From: an uncultured Sphingosinicella sp.
GTDB lineage: Bacteria; Pseudomonadota; Alphaproteobacteria; Sphingomonadales; Sphingomonadaceae
Direction of reading: 5' to 3'
Assembly (NCBI RefSeq): GCF_902806315.1
Contig: NZ_CADCWD010000079.1
Coordinates: 1-43,059, forward strand
Length of the DNA stretch: 43,059 bases
Part shown: positions 23,743-32,888 of the stretch, one piece after another
How the letters are laid out: each line of letters opens with the position of its first letter
How positions within the stretch are numbered: the first letter of the stretch is position 1
Notes under the pieces: generated by a model
Database searches by the model: none
Seen by the model: only the letters and a program-made list of their open reading frames with translations
What the model was told of the DNA's origin: nothing
Made by a program: the position numbers and the translations under genes

Positions 23743-24768
23743 ATGCCCGGCCCGGACAAGCCCCTGCTCAGCGTGCTTCGCGGGCAAAAAGCCGAGAAAA
23801 CTCCCATTTGGCTGATGCGTCAGGCAGGGCGCTACCTGCCTGAATATCGTGCGCTCCGGGCCGAGAAGGGCGGCTTCCTGAACCTGGTCTACGACCCCGA
23901 TGCCGCGGCCGAAATCACGCTTCAGCCGATCCGCAGGTTCGGCTTCGATGGGGCCATATTGTTCTCTGATATCCTGATCGTACCCTATGCGCTGGGTCAG
24001 GACCTGCGTTTCGAGGCCGGCGAGGGTCCGCGACTCTCGCCACCGCTGGTGGATGCCGCCCTGGCCGGCCTGGAGGCCGTACCAGGCCGTCTAGAGCCCA
24101 TCTACAGGACGGTGGATAAGGTGAAGGCGGCTTTGCCCCCTAAGACCACCTTCCTGGGCTTTGCGGGCAGCCCATGGACCGTCGCGACCTACATGGTGGC
24201 GGGCCAGGGCAGCAAGGAACAGGCCGAAGCGCGGCGCTACGCTTATCGCGATCCGGTCGCCTTTCAGGAGATCCTCGACGCCATCGCTTCGATGACGGTC
24301 GATTACCTCTCCGGGCAGGTGCGCGCCGGCGTGGAAGCGGTGCAACTGTTCGACAGTTGGGCTGGGAGCCTTTCGCCTCAGCAATTCGAGCAATGGGTAG
24401 TCGCGCCCAATGCGCGCATCGTGTCCGACTTCAAGAGCCGCCACCCCGACGTGCCGGTGATCGGCTTTCCCAAAGGCGCGGGCGGCAAGCTTGCGGCTTA
24501 TGCGCGCGGCGTGGGGGTGGACGCGATCGGGCTCGACGAGACGGTGGACCCCGCCTGGGCCGCGGCCGAACTTCCAGACGGTCTCCCCGTGCAGGGCAAT
24601 CTCGATCCCCTGGCCCTCATCGCCGGCGGCGCTGCGCTTGAATCCGCAGTCGCCCGCATCATATCCGCGTTCGGGGAGCGTCCGCACATCTTCAATCTTG
24701 GCCACGGCATCTTGCAGGACACGCCGATCGCGCATGTTGAGCAGCTGCTGAAGCTGGTGCGGCAATGA
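23743..24768 (+). CDS. hemE: Uroporphyrinogen decarboxylase
   Basis: The enzyme removes four carboxyl groups from uroporphyrinogen III to give coproporphyrinogen III in haem synthesis. It has 341 residues, a normal length. The substrate-binding WLMRQAGRYLPEYRALR near the N-terminus, FDGAILFSDILIVPYALG and FAGSPWTVATYMV are conserved family blocks. The ATG at 23743 begins directly after the AT-rich part of the proposed origin. It is translationally coupled to hemJ by a four-base overlap, so two haem enzymes are made together at the origin. Confidence 0.97.
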   Translation: MPGPDKPLLSVLRGQKAEKTPIWLMRQAGRYLPEYRALRAEKGGFLNLVYDPDAAAEITLQPIRRFGFDGAILFSDILIVPYALGQDLRFEAGEGPRLSPPLVDAALAGLEAVPGRLEPIYRTVDKVKAALPPKTTFLGFAGSPWTVATYMVAGQGSKEQAEARRYAYRDPVAFQEILDAIASMTVDYLSGQVRAGVEAVQLFDSWAGSLSPQQFEQWVVAPNARIVSDFKSRHPDVPVIGFPKGAGGKLAAYARGVGVDAIGLDETVDPAWAAAELPDGLPVQGNLDPLALIAGGAALESAVARIISAFGERPHIFNLGHGILQDTPIAHVEQLLKLVRQ

Positions 24769-25226
24769 GCCTCGGCTATGAACTGGGAAATGCTCTCACT
24801 TTGACATACGCCTGGATCAAGGCCGCGCACGTCATCTTCGTGATCTTCTGGATCGCGGGCCTGTTCATGCTCCCGCGTTACTATGTCTATCACCAAGAAG
24901 CGCCGCCCGGGTCCGCCGAGGAAAAGAAGTGGGTGGAGCGCGAGCGCAAGCTCCGCAACATCATCATCACTCCCGCAATGGCGCTCGTCTGGGTCCTCGG
25001 CCTCACGCTGGCCTGGATCACGGGTGCGTGGTCGGAAGGTTGGCTCCATGCCAAACTCCTGATCGTGATCGCGCTCAGCGGCTACCACGGCTATATGGTT
25101 GGCTACGGCAAGAAGCTTGCGCAAGGGCTCCGACCAGTGAGCGGCAAGGCGCTTCGGATGATGAACGAGGTGCCCGGCATCGCGACGGTGATCATCGTGA
25201 TCCTCGTCATCGTGAAGCCTTTTTGA
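24765..25226 (+). CDS. hemJ: Protoporphyrinogen oxidase HemJ
   Basis: This integral membrane protein of 153 residues oxidises protoporphyrinogen IX to protoporphyrin IX. Four transmembrane segments can be read: AHVIFVIFWIAGLFML, IIITPAMALVWVLGLTLAW, AKLLIVIALSGYHGYMVGYG and GIATVIIVILVIV. The conserved histidine in KAAHVIFVIFW (His22) and the WLHAKL segment fit HemJ, as does coupling to hemE. An alternative label is CopD-like, but the gene context favours HemJ. The start overlaps hemE by four bases. Confidence 0.93.
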   Translation: MSLGYELGNALTLTYAWIKAAHVIFVIFWIAGLFMLPRYYVYHQEAPPGSAEEKKWVERERKLRNIIITPAMALVWVLGLTLAWITGAWSEGWLHAKLLIVIALSGYHGYMVGYGKKLAQGLRPVSGKALRMMNEVPGIATVIIVILVIVKPF

Positions 25227-25258
25227 AGTTTCGCGACCGCTAACCTATATTTCCTTCG

Positions 25259-25287
25259 TTGACTTGATTTTCGGCGGAGCTTAACGC
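25259..25287 (+). promoter_or_regulatory. Possible promoter of rho
   Basis: TTGACT at 25259-25264 and TAACGC at 25282-25287 have a 17-base spacer. This would give a leader of about 90 bases before the rho start codon, compatible with the known autogenous control of rho through its leader (inference). Confidence 0.4.
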
Positions 25288-25386
25288 GCCCCCAAGTCGT
25301 TAGCCCGCCGTCCGAGTGGGAAATCCAAATCACCGCAGCCTCCCCTGAGCGCTCCGCGACGACCTAATCTCTCCGAGTAATCCTCC

Positions 25387-26643
25387 ATGCATCTTAAAGA
25401 TCTCAAGAAACAATCACCCGCCGACCTCGTGGCGATGGCCGAAGGACTCGGCATCGAGGGCGCCTCCACGCTTCGCAAGCAGGAGCTGATGTTCTCCATC
25501 CTCAAGGTCCAGGCCGAGAATGGCGAGGAGATCATGGGTATGGGCACCATCGAGGTGCTGCCGGACGGCTTCGGCTTTCTCCGTTCGCCCGAAGCGAACT
25601 ACCTTGCCGGCCCCGACGACATTTATGTCGCGCCCAATCAGGTCCGCAAGTTCGGCCTGCGGACCGGCGACACGGTTGAAGGCGAGATCCGCGGGCCCCG
25701 CGACGGCGAGCGCTATTTCGCGCTGACCCGCCTCAGCCTGGTGAATTACGACGATCCCGACGCCGTCCGCCACCGCGTCAACTTCGACAATCTGACGCCG
25801 CTTTATCCCGACGAGAAGCTGACGCTCGACACGCAGGACCCGACTGTCAAAGACAAGTCGGCGCGGGTGATCGACATCGTCTCGCCACAAGGCAAGGGCC
25901 AGCGCGCACTGATCGTCGCGCCGCCGCGGGTCGGCAAGACCGTGCTGCTCCAGAACATCGCCAAGGCGATCACCGACAATCACCCGGAAGTCTTCCTGAT
26001 CGTGCTGCTGATCGACGAGCGGCCGGAAGAAGTCACCGACATGCAGCGCTCGGTGAAGGGCGAGGTCGTCTCCTCCACCTTCGACGAGCCCGCGCAGCGC
26101 CACGTCCAGGTCGCCGAAATGGTGATCGAAAAGGCGAAGCGCCTAGTTGAGCACAAGAAGGACGTCGTGATCCTCCTGGACTCGATCACGAGGCTCGGCC
26201 GCGCCTACAACACGGTGGTGCCGAGCTCGGGCAAGGTACTGACCGGCGGCGTCGATGCAAACGCGCTGCAGCGCCCGAAGCGCTTCTTCGGCGCGGCCCG
26301 CAACATCGAGGAAGGCGGCTCTCTCTCGATCATTGCCACCGCTCTGATCGACACCGGCTCCAAGATGGACGAGGTCATCTTCGAAGAGTTTAAGGGCACC
26401 GGCAATTCCGAGATCGTGCTCGACCGCAAGGTGGCCGACAAGCGCATCTTCCCGGCGCTCGACGTCGGCAAGTCCGGCACCCGCAAGGAAGAGCTGCTGG
26501 TGGACGCCGCCAAGCTCTCCAAGATGTGGGTCCTGCGCCGGATCCTGATGCAGATGGGCACGATCGACGCGATGCAGTTCCTGCTCGACAAGATGAAGGA
26601 CGCGAAGTCGAACGACGACTTCTTTGCTTCCATGAACCAATAA
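25387..26643 (+). CDS. rho: Transcription termination factor Rho
   Basis: Rho is a hexameric RNA helicase that ends transcription at untranslated, unstructured RNA. It has 418 residues, the common length. The N-terminal helix bundle [19 protein letters not shown] is followed by the RNA-binding OSB fold ([23 protein letters not shown]) and the ATPase domain with a P-loop VAPPRVGKT at about 177-185, then [20 protein letters not shown] and the Q- and R-loop region. The gene stands between hemJ and a TerC-family gene, as in Caulobacter origin regions. The 160-base gap upstream holds a candidate promoter and leader. Confidence 0.97.
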   Translation: MHLKDLKKQSPADLVAMAEGLGIEGASTLRKQELMFSILKVQAENGEEIMGMGTIEVLPDGFGFLRSPEANYLAGPDDIYVAPNQVRKFGLRTGDTVEGEIRGPRDGERYFALTRLSLVNYDDPDAVRHRVNFDNLTPLYPDEKLTLDTQDPTVKDKSARVIDIVSPQGKGQRALIVAPPRVGKTVLLQNIAKAITDNHPEVFLIVLLIDERPEEVTDMQRSVKGEVVSSTFDEPAQRHVQVAEMVIEKAKRLVEHKKDVVILLDSITRLGRAYNTVVPSSGKVLTGGVDANALQRPKRFFGAARNIEEGGSLSIIATALIDTGSKMDEVIFEEFKGTGNSEIVLDRKVADKRIFPALDVGKSGTRKEELLVDAAKLSKMWVLRRILMQMGTIDAMQFLLDKMKDAKSNDDFFASMNQ

Positions 26644-26667
26644 TCGAACAAAGGCGTTCGCGGGCAC

Positions 26668-27399
26668 ATGCTTGATATCCTCATGACCCTTTCCGCCGCC
26701 GCGGCGCCTGCTTTGGGCGAAGGCGGCCTCGGCGGCATCTGGAATGCGATCGTCACCGATCTCTCCAACCTCGACAAAGCCTCGGCCTGGCTCGCCTTCG
26801 GCCAAGTGCTGATGATCGACATCATGCTGGCCGGCGACAATGCGATCGTGGTCGGCGCGCTCGCGGCCGGCCTACCCCCCGAACAGCGCAAGAAGGTGAT
26901 CCTGATCGGCATCATCGCCGCTCTGGTTCTCCGCATCTTCTTCGCGCTTCTCGTCACGCAGCTGATGCAGATCGTCGGCCTGATCTTCGCCGGCGGTCTT
27001 CTCCTCCTCTGGGTGAGCTGGAAGATGTACCGTGAGCTCCAGCATGCCGGCCCGGCCGGCGGCTCGCCGGAGGTCGACGGCGACGAGCATTCCGGCCTGA
27101 AGCCCGCCAAGAGCTTCGCCGGCGCGGCCTGGGCAGTGGCCGTTGCCGACGTTTCGATGAGCCTCGACAACGTGCTGGCAGTCGCTGGTGCGGCGCGTGA
27201 CCATCCCGGCATCCTGATCATCGGCCTGCTGCTTGCCGTCGCCCTGATGGGCGTCGCCGCCAACATCCTCGCCCGCTATATCGAGCGCTACCGCTGGATC
27301 GCGTGGGTCGGCCTCATCGTCATCATCTACGTCGCCGGCAAGATGATCTACGAGGGCTATGTCGACCCGAACGTCGGAGTGACCACGATCTTCGCCTGA
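26668..27399 (+). CDS. TerC family integral membrane protein (YjbE-like)
   Basis: The protein has 243 residues and about seven membrane segments. The two TerC signature acidic motifs are present: LAGDNAIVVGALAAGLP near residue 55 and VSMSLDNVLAVAGAA near residue 170. TerC-family proteins have been connected with manganese export and metal loading of exported proteins. The YjbE subgroup is annotated as putative metal transport, but the ion has not been shown for this one. It follows rho by 24 bases, so it may be cotranscribed. An in-frame Met at residue 6 is an alternative start. Confidence 0.9.
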   Translation: MLDILMTLSAAAAPALGEGGLGGIWNAIVTDLSNLDKASAWLAFGQVLMIDIMLAGDNAIVVGALAAGLPPEQRKKVILIGIIAALVLRIFFALLVTQLMQIVGLIFAGGLLLLWVSWKMYRELQHAGPAGGSPEVDGDEHSGLKPAKSFAGAAWAVAVADVSMSLDNVLAVAGAARDHPGILIIGLLLAVALMGVAANILARYIERYRWIAWVGLIVIIYVAGKMIYEGYVDPNVGVTTIFA

Positions 27400-27402
27400 C
27401 CC

Positions 27403-28383
27403 TCACGGGATCAGGATGGTGGAACCGGTCGTCTGCCGCGCCTCGAGCGCGCGGTGGGCATCGGCGGCCTCCAGCAGAGCATGTTGTGCGCCGATCCTCA
27501 CCTGGATGGCGCCACTCCCAATCATATCGAACAGCCTTGCTGCCGATGCCCGCATCGCTTCGGCCGTGTCTATATAATCGAACAGCGTTGGGCGGGTGAC
27601 AAAGATCGAGCCCGCGCGCAGCAGGTCGAGCGCGGTGAAGGCCGGCACCGGGCCCGATGCATTGCCGTACGTGACGATCAGCCCCTTGCGCGCCACCGAG
27701 CCGAGTGAGGCGTCCCAGCTTGCGGCGCCTACGCCGTCCAGCACCACTGACACGCCCTTGCCGTCGGTGAGGGTTCGCACCTGTCCTGCCAACTCGTCCA
27801 TTGGGCAGCTGAGCGCGTGGTCCGCGCCGAGTTCTCCCGCCAGCTCCGCCTTCTTGCCGGTGCCGGCATGAGCGATGACGATCGCGCCGATCGCCTTTAG
27901 CCAAGGGACCAAGATAGAACCCACGCCGCCCGCGGCGGCATGCACGAGCACCGTCTCTCCCGCTTCGATCCTGGCGCAGCGCTCGATCAGGAACTCGGCC
28001 GTGCAGCCCTTCAACATGACGGCGGCCGCAGCTTCGCTGCTGACCTCCTCCGAAAGTTTCACAACCCGCTCTGCGTCGATCACCCGGTGCGTCGCGTAGG
28101 AACCCAGCGGGCCCGAGAAATAACCGACGCGGTTCCCCACCTGAACGCCGTCCACACCGGACCCGACCCCCTCCACCACTCCGGCCGCTTCGTTGCCCAA
28201 CCCCGACGGTAGCGGCAGCGGGTACAATCCGGATCGGTGATAAGTGTCGATGAAGTTGAGCCCGACTGCTTCGTGACGGATCAGCAATTCGCCCTCGCCC
28301 GGAGCGGGTACGTCGATCATCTCAGCTTCGAGGACTTCCGGGCCGCCAGTCCGCCGAAGAATGAAGCGGTAAGGATCGGTCAC
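27403..28383 (-). CDS. Quinone oxidoreductase, MDR superfamily
   Basis: The protein has 326 residues of the zinc-free medium-chain dehydrogenase/reductase type. An N-terminal GroES-like domain (GEGELLIRHEAVGLNFIDTYHRSG) is followed by an NADPH-binding Rossmann fold with AAAGGVGS at about residue 150. The lack of the zinc-ligand motifs of alcohol dehydrogenases favours an NADPH:quinone reductase (qor-like). The substrate is not known. It lies on the minus strand, head-on to the rightward fork and facing the terC-like gene; only three bases separate their ends. It is divergent from the small membrane protein at 28468. Confidence 0.9.
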   Translation of the reverse strand: MTDPYRFILRRTGGPEVLEAEMIDVPAPGEGELLIRHEAVGLNFIDTYHRSGLYPLPLPSGLGNEAAGVVEGVGSGVDGVQVGNRVGYFSGPLGSYATHRVIDAERVVKLSEEVSSEAAAAVMLKGCTAEFLIERCARIEAGETVLVHAAAGGVGSILVPWLKAIGAIVIAHAGTGKKAELAGELGADHALSCPMDELAGQVRTLTDGKGVSVVLDGVGAASWDASLGSVARKGLIVTYGNASGPVPAFTALDLLRAGSIFVTRPTLFDYIDTAEAMRASAARLFDMIGSGAIQVRIGAQHALLEAADAHRALEARQTTGSTILIP

Positions 28384-28467
28384 AGACTGCTCCCGCGAAA
28401 CTGGCTGAGGCTTTCAATGCGTCCGCGTCGGCTGCTAAGCTTTGTGCGACAGAGGAGACCTACCATC

Positions 28468-28668
28468 GTGACCAGCAAATTATCAACGGGCACCGTCCTA
28501 CTTCCGGTCGGAATCTCACTCGTCGTCCTTGGCAATATCGTCGGGCGCAGCGAAGCCGAAGTGCTTGGTCTGTCGTCCAGATTCTGGTCGGGCTTCATGA
28601 TTGGCATGGCCATCGTGGTCCTTCTGCTCTCCATCGTCCAGAACGCCCGAAAGAAGAAGCCGAGCTAG
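28468..28668 (+). CDS. Small membrane protein of unknown function (66 residues)
   Basis: The start is the GTG at 28468, about ten bases after AGGAG. The protein is 66 residues long, with two hydrophobic segments (TVLLPVGISLVVLGNIV and FWSGFMIGMAIVVLLLSIV) and a basic tail ending RKKKPS. The loop between them contains GRSEAEVLGLSSR. I do not recognise the family. The Shine-Dalgarno spacing and the two clean membrane segments make it a credible gene. It stands alone between a divergent oxidoreductase gene and the DUF6489 gene. Confidence 0.65.
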   Translation: MTSKLSTGTVLLPVGISLVVLGNIVGRSEAEVLGLSSRFWSGFMIGMAIVVLLLSIVQNARKKKPS

Positions 28669-28795
28669 GCCTCGCTTCGGCCCGCTGGAGCCGACCTCCC
28701 CGCGGCATCCCGATGACGTTGGGTTCCTCTCACCTTGCGGGGGCTGTCATAAGGATACACATTCGACGGCTGTAACCGCCGAGGATCGAGCCGAT

Positions 28796-29029
28796 ATGAA
28801 ATTCACCGTCGACGTCGACTGCACGCCCGAGGAGGCCCGTCGTTTTCTAGGTCTTCCGGACCTGTCGCCCGTCCATCAGGTTTACGTGGACAAGCTGCAA
28901 CGGATGGTGAGCGACGGCATCAGCCCCGATATGGCCGGCGAGATGATGAAGAGCTGGGGTCCCATGTCGGACGCCGGCATGAACATGTGGCGTCAGATGT
29001 TCGAGCAGATGAGCGGCGCCAAGAGGTGA
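28796..29029 (+). CDS. DUF6489 family small protein
   Basis: The protein has 77 residues, starting MKFTVDVDCTPEEARRFLGL, and fits the DUF6489 pattern of sphingomonads (TPEEARxFLGLPD near the N-terminus and a C-terminal amphipathic helix, here MNMWRQMFEQMSGAKR). Function is unknown. A GAGGA lies about ten bases before the ATG. Its stop overlaps the GTG start of mnmE as GTGA, so it is translationally coupled to mnmE and perhaps needed in step with it. Confidence 0.8.
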   Translation: MKFTVDVDCTPEEARRFLGLPDLSPVHQVYVDKLQRMVSDGISPDMAGEMMKSWGPMSDAGMNMWRQMFEQMSGAKR

Positions 29030-30315
29030 GCCGAGGCGACACGATCTACGCTCTCTCGTCCGGTAATCCTCCAGCAGCCATAGCTGTCGTCCGCATCAGC
29101 GGGCCCGCCGCCGATCCGGCGCTCGCCGCGCTTGCCGGTGGCTTGCCCGAACCACGCCGGGCGGCGCTGCGGGATTTGCGAGACCCTGTAACGGGCGAGG
29201 CTCTCGACGCTGCATTGGTGCTCCGCTTTCCAGGCCCGAACAGTGCCACTGGAGAGGATTTGGCTGAGCTCCATCTGCACGGCGGCCGCGCTGTTGTGGC
29301 GGGGGTGCTCGAGGCATTTTCCACCATAGAAGGACTCCGGCCTGCGGAAGCCGGCGAGTTCACCCGCCGCGCCTTTGAGAATGGCCGCATCGATCTTACC
29401 GAGGCCGAGGGGTTGGCCGATCTGCTCACCGCCGAGACCCAGTCGCAGCGTCGCGCATCGCTGACTATGGCCGGCGGCGCGCTCGGCCGTCGCGTCTCCG
29501 GCTGGCAGACGCAACTGCTTCGTCTCAGCGCGGAGCTTGAGGCACTGCTCGATTTCTCGGACGAGGGAGATGTCGGGGATGAGCTGCCGGCGAGCTGGCG
29601 TGGTTCGCTCGGTCAGCTTGTCGACGAGATCGGCTCCATCTTGCGAAGTCCACCAATCGAGCGCCTGCGCGACGGCATCCGCGTCGTCATCGCCGGGCCT
29701 CCCAATGCCGGCAAATCGAGCCTGCTCAATTCGTTGGCAGGCCGTCGGGCGGCAATTACATCCGCCATTGCGGGCACGACCCGTGATATCGTGGAAGCGC
29801 CGACAGCGATTGGCGGGCAGCCCTTCCTCTTGGTGGACACGGCGGGCCTCCGGGAGAGTCAGGATGAGATCGAGGCCGAAGGGGTCGAGCGGGCGCGGCA
29901 AAGTCTCGATGCGGCGGATCTCATTCTCTGGCTGGGCGCGCCAAGCGAATGCCCGGACCGCGAACGCTCATTGGTTGTCCAGTCCAAGATCGACCTCGTC
30001 GATACTCCAGATCCTGGAGTAGAGATCGCCGTCTCATCCGAAACCGGGCAAGGCATGGACGCGCTCGTTTCCACGCTGATCGAACGCGCCAAGTCCCTTC
30101 TGCCGCAAGAAGGCGATGTCGCAATCAACGCTCGCCATCGTGCCGCCTTGGGTGCGGCGTTGCGGCATCTGGAAGAAGCGGGGGCCACTACAGATCATCT
30201 CATTGCAGCGGAGGCACTCCGGCTTGCTCGGGTGGAGCTTGACCGAGTCACCGGACGCGCGGGAGTCGAACACATGCTCGACGCGCTTTTCGGCGGCTTC
30301 TGCATCGGCAAATAG
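29026..30315 (+). CDS. mnmE: tRNA uridine-5-carboxymethylaminomethyl modification GTPase MnmE
   Basis: Together with MnmG, MnmE makes the 5-carboxymethylaminomethyl group at wobble U34 of several tRNAs, using GTP hydrolysis. It has 429 residues. The N-terminal folate-binding domain (DTIYALSSGNPPAAIAVVRISG) precedes the central helical domain and the GTPase domain with G1 GPPNAGKSS, G3 DTAG and the G4-like SKID. The C-terminal CIGK motif with the catalytic cysteine is intact at 426-429. The start GTG 29026 overlaps the DUF6489 stop by four bases; longer in-frame readings upstream have no family support. Confidence 0.95.
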   Translation: MSRGDTIYALSSGNPPAAIAVVRISGPAADPALAALAGGLPEPRRAALRDLRDPVTGEALDAALVLRFPGPNSATGEDLAELHLHGGRAVVAGVLEAFSTIEGLRPAEAGEFTRRAFENGRIDLTEAEGLADLLTAETQSQRRASLTMAGGALGRRVSGWQTQLLRLSAELEALLDFSDEGDVGDELPASWRGSLGQLVDEIGSILRSPPIERLRDGIRVVIAGPPNAGKSSLLNSLAGRRAAITSAIAGTTRDIVEAPTAIGGQPFLLVDTAGLRESQDEIEAEGVERARQSLDAADLILWLGAPSECPDRERSLVVQSKIDLVDTPDPGVEIAVSSETGQGMDALVSTLIERAKSLLPQEGDVAINARHRAALGAALRHLEEAGATTDHLIAAEALRLARVELDRVTGRAGVEHMLDALFGGFCIGK

Positions 30316-30316
30316 A

Positions 30317-30332
30317 TGTTCCACGTGAAACG
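30317..30332 (+). promoter_or_regulatory. parS-like site 1 (TGTTCCACGTGAAACG)
   Basis: This matches the ParB-binding consensus TGTTTCACGTGAAACA at 14 of 16 positions. It lies in the 74-base gap between mnmE and mnmG, about 6.6 kb from the proposed origin and 3.3 kb from parB. It shares TCCACGTGAAAC with the sites at 32288 and 36162. Confidence 0.85.
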
Positions 30333-30389
30333 CACCTGGCTCTCGCAGAGGTGGTGAAAGCTGCTTGCTTCGTCTAGAGCCGCGTAATC

Positions 30390-32243
30390 GTGAACAGCTT
30401 CGACGTCATTGTAGTTGGCGGCGGCCACGCCGGCTGTGAGGCCGCGGCGGCTGCGGCGCGCATGGGCGCCTCCGTGGCGCTGGTCAGCTTCAGCAGAGAG
30501 TCAATTGGCGCCATGTCCTGCAACCCCGCCGTTGGCGGTTTAGGCAAGGGGCACCTCGTCCGGGAGGTCGACGCGTTCGACGGGATCATCGCTCGAGCGG
30601 CCGATCACGCGGCCATTCACTATCGCATGCTCAACGCCAGCAAGGGAGCGGCGGTCCGTGGCCCGCGGGTGCAGGCGGACCGACGACGATTCAAGACAGC
30701 GATCCACCGCATGCTCGACGAGCAGGATGGGCTCACGATCGTTGAGGGAGAAGCGGCTGCGCTCCGACTGGAAGGCAGACGTGTCCGAGGGCTGGATCTG
30801 GCCGGCGGCAGGAGCCTGATGGCGCCAGCCGTGGTTCTCGCCACCGGGACTTTCCTGAACGGCAAGCTCCACTTCGGCATGACCAGTTGCGTCGGCGGCC
30901 GCGTCGGCGAACGTGCTGCGATCACCCTGGCGGACCAGCTCCGCACGCTGGGTCTTCCGATTGCCCGCCTCAAGACCGGCACACCGCCGCGTCTCGACGG
31001 GCGCACGATCGATTGGGCTGCGCTCGAGCGGCAACCGTCGGACGATGGTGACTGGACCATGTCGTCGATGACCAAGCGCCGCGAGGCTCCCCAACTCTTC
31101 TGCGCCATCACCCGCACGAACGCCCGCACTCATCAGATCATCCGGGCGTCGCTGGATCGGTCACCTCTCTTTGCCGGCGAGATCGAAGGGGTGGGCCCCC
31201 GCTACTGCCCGTCCATTGAGGACAAGGTCCATCGCTTCGGCGATCGAGACGGCCACCAGATCTTCCTCGAGCCGGAGGGGATCGACGATAGCAGCGTCTA
31301 TCCGAACGGCATCTCGACTTCGCTTCCGGCGGATGTCCAGCTGGAGATGGTCCGTTCGATGTCCGGGCTTTCGCGCGTCGAGATCACGCAGCCCGGCTAT
31401 GCCGTGGAATATGATCATGTCGATCCCCGGGTGCTGGAGCCGACGCTTGCTGTCCGCTCCGGCATTGTGGAAGGACTTTATCTGGCTGGCCAGATCAATG
31501 GCACGACGGGTTACGAGGAGGCTGCAGCCCAAGGCCTGGTGGCGGGCCTCAATGCAGCCGCCCGGGTGGCCGGTAAGAACCCGATCATCTTCGATCGAAG
31601 CGACAGCTACATTGGCGTCATGGTGGACGATCTCGTGCTCCAGGGCGTCACCGAACCTTATCGGATGCTTACAGCCAGGGCGGAATACCGGCTCCGACTC
31701 AGAGCCGACAATGCCGGGGCGAGGCTGACCCCCATCGCTATTGCGGCGGGTTGCGTGGGCGAGGAGCGGCGAGGGCAGTTCGAGCGCTCACGACAGGAAC
31801 GTGCTCGCGTGGAAGATATGCTACGCCAGTGCGTCTCAGGATCGGATCTCGTGAGGGCCGGGATGCCGGTTCGCGATGATGGCGTGCGGCGCTCGCTCTC
31901 AGACTGGCTGCGCTTTCCGGAGGTGGACAGGGAAGGGCTCGTGCGCCTCGACCCTGCCTTGGGTCTGGTCGGGCTGGCCGAGTTGGACGAAGCGATCCAG
32001 GACCACCGCTATGCTCCTTATATCGCTCGGCAGCAGAGCGAGGTCGCCAGGCTCCGGTCTGACGAGAATGTCCGCATCCCGGTGGATCTGGAATATTCCC
32101 GGATTGCGGGTCTGTCGAACGAGATGGCCGAGCGCCTCTCAGCGGCCTTGCCGAGCACGTTAGGTGCGGCTTCGCGTATTCGCGGGATCACTCCCGCTGC
32201 GCTCGCGGCGATCCTCGTCCACGCCCGTCGCAAGGCGGCGTGA
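30390..32243 (+). CDS. mnmG: tRNA uridine-5-carboxymethylaminomethyl modification enzyme MnmG
   Basis: MnmG (GidA) is the FAD-dependent partner of MnmE in U34 tRNA modification. It has 617 residues. The dinucleotide-binding motif [19 protein letters not shown] is at the N-terminus. The conserved CNPAVGG at about residues 46-52, [11 protein letters not shown] and the C-terminal helical tRNA/MnmE-binding domain are present. The GTG start at 30390 gives the conserved N-terminus [13 protein letters not shown] parS-like site lies 58 bases upstream. The stop is immediately followed by the rsmG start. Confidence 0.96.
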   Translation: MNSFDVIVVGGGHAGCEAAAAAARMGASVALVSFSRESIGAMSCNPAVGGLGKGHLVREVDAFDGIIARAADHAAIHYRMLNASKGAAVRGPRVQADRRRFKTAIHRMLDEQDGLTIVEGEAAALRLEGRRVRGLDLAGGRSLMAPAVVLATGTFLNGKLHFGMTSCVGGRVGERAAITLADQLRTLGLPIARLKTGTPPRLDGRTIDWAALERQPSDDGDWTMSSMTKRREAPQLFCAITRTNARTHQIIRASLDRSPLFAGEIEGVGPRYCPSIEDKVHRFGDRDGHQIFLEPEGIDDSSVYPNGISTSLPADVQLEMVRSMSGLSRVEITQPGYAVEYDHVDPRVLEPTLAVRSGIVEGLYLAGQINGTTGYEEAAAQGLVAGLNAAARVAGKNPIIFDRSDSYIGVMVDDLVLQGVTEPYRMLTARAEYRLRLRADNAGARLTPIAIAAGCVGEERRGQFERSRQERARVEDMLRQCVSGSDLVRAGMPVRDDGVRRSLSDWLRFPEVDREGLVRLDPALGLVGLAELDEAIQDHRYAPYIARQQSEVARLRSDENVRIPVDLEYSRIAGLSNEMAERLSAALPSTLGAASRIRGITPAALAAILVHARRKAA

Positions 32244-32888
32244 ATGGAAGAAGCCAAAGCCCGCTTATGGCTGGAGCAGGAGCTCGGCGTTCCACGTGAA
32301 ACAATGGAGCGACTCGGCGCTTTCGTGGAACTTCTCAGACGAGAGAATGAGGTGCAGAACCTCGTCTCCAAAATCACGCTCGATCAGATCTGGACGAGGC
32401 ACATCGTAGACTCCGCGCAACTGCTCCGCCTCGCCTCGGGTGAGGGACCACGCTGGCTGGATCTCGGCACCGGCGCCGGCTTTCCAGGATTGGTGATCGC
32501 CCTTCTATATGGGGGCGAGGTCACGATGGTGGAGGCGAGAAGGCTCCGGGTCGATTTCCTTTCTCGTGCCGCTCAAGTGCTCCAGCTTCAGCCGTCCACC
32601 CAAATTCTTTGTGCAAAGGTCGAGCGGCTCGAAGAAGTGTCTTTCGGCGTCATCAGCGCCCGCGCCTTCGCACCTCTCGACCGACTCCTCAGCCTTGGTG
32701 AACGGTTCGCCTCACCGGAGACTCGCTGGGTCTTGCCAAAGGGCCGAAACGCCAAGTCGGAGCTAGAAGATGCGCGCGCTTCATGGCAGGGTGATTTCCG
32801 TCTCGAACAGAGCCTCACCGACCCCGATGCGTGGATCATCGTCGCTGAGAATGTTCGGCGCAGGGTGAAAGGGAAGCGGGGGAAATGA
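32244..32888 (+). CDS. rsmG: 16S rRNA (guanine-527-N7)-methyltransferase RsmG
   Basis: RsmG (GidB) methylates G527 of 16S rRNA with S-adenosylmethionine; its loss can cause low-level streptomycin resistance in other bacteria. It has 214 residues, with the SAM-binding segment RWLDLGTGAGFPGLVIALL at about residues 70-88. The codons for GVPRETM near the N-terminus contain a parS-like site (32288-32303). ATG 32244 directly follows the mnmG stop, and the gene end overlaps parA by four bases. Confidence 0.95.
   Translation: MEEAKARLWLEQELGVPRETMERLGAFVELLRRENEVQNLVSKITLDQIWTRHIVDSAQLLRLASGEGPRWLDLGTGAGFPGLVIALLYGGEVTMVEARRLRVDFLSRAAQVLQLQPSTQILCAKVERLEEVSFGVISARAFAPLDRLLSLGERFASPETRWVLPKGRNAKSELEDARASWQGDFRLEQSLTDPDAWIIVAENVRRRVKGKRGK
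32288..32303 (+). promoter_or_regulatory. parS-like site 2, inside rsmG
   Basis: CGTTCCACGTGAAACA matches the ParB consensus TGTTTCACGTGAAACA at 14 of 16 positions. It encodes residues of the GVPRETM segment of RsmG, so one sequence serves both the protein and chromosome segregation. Confidence 0.85.
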
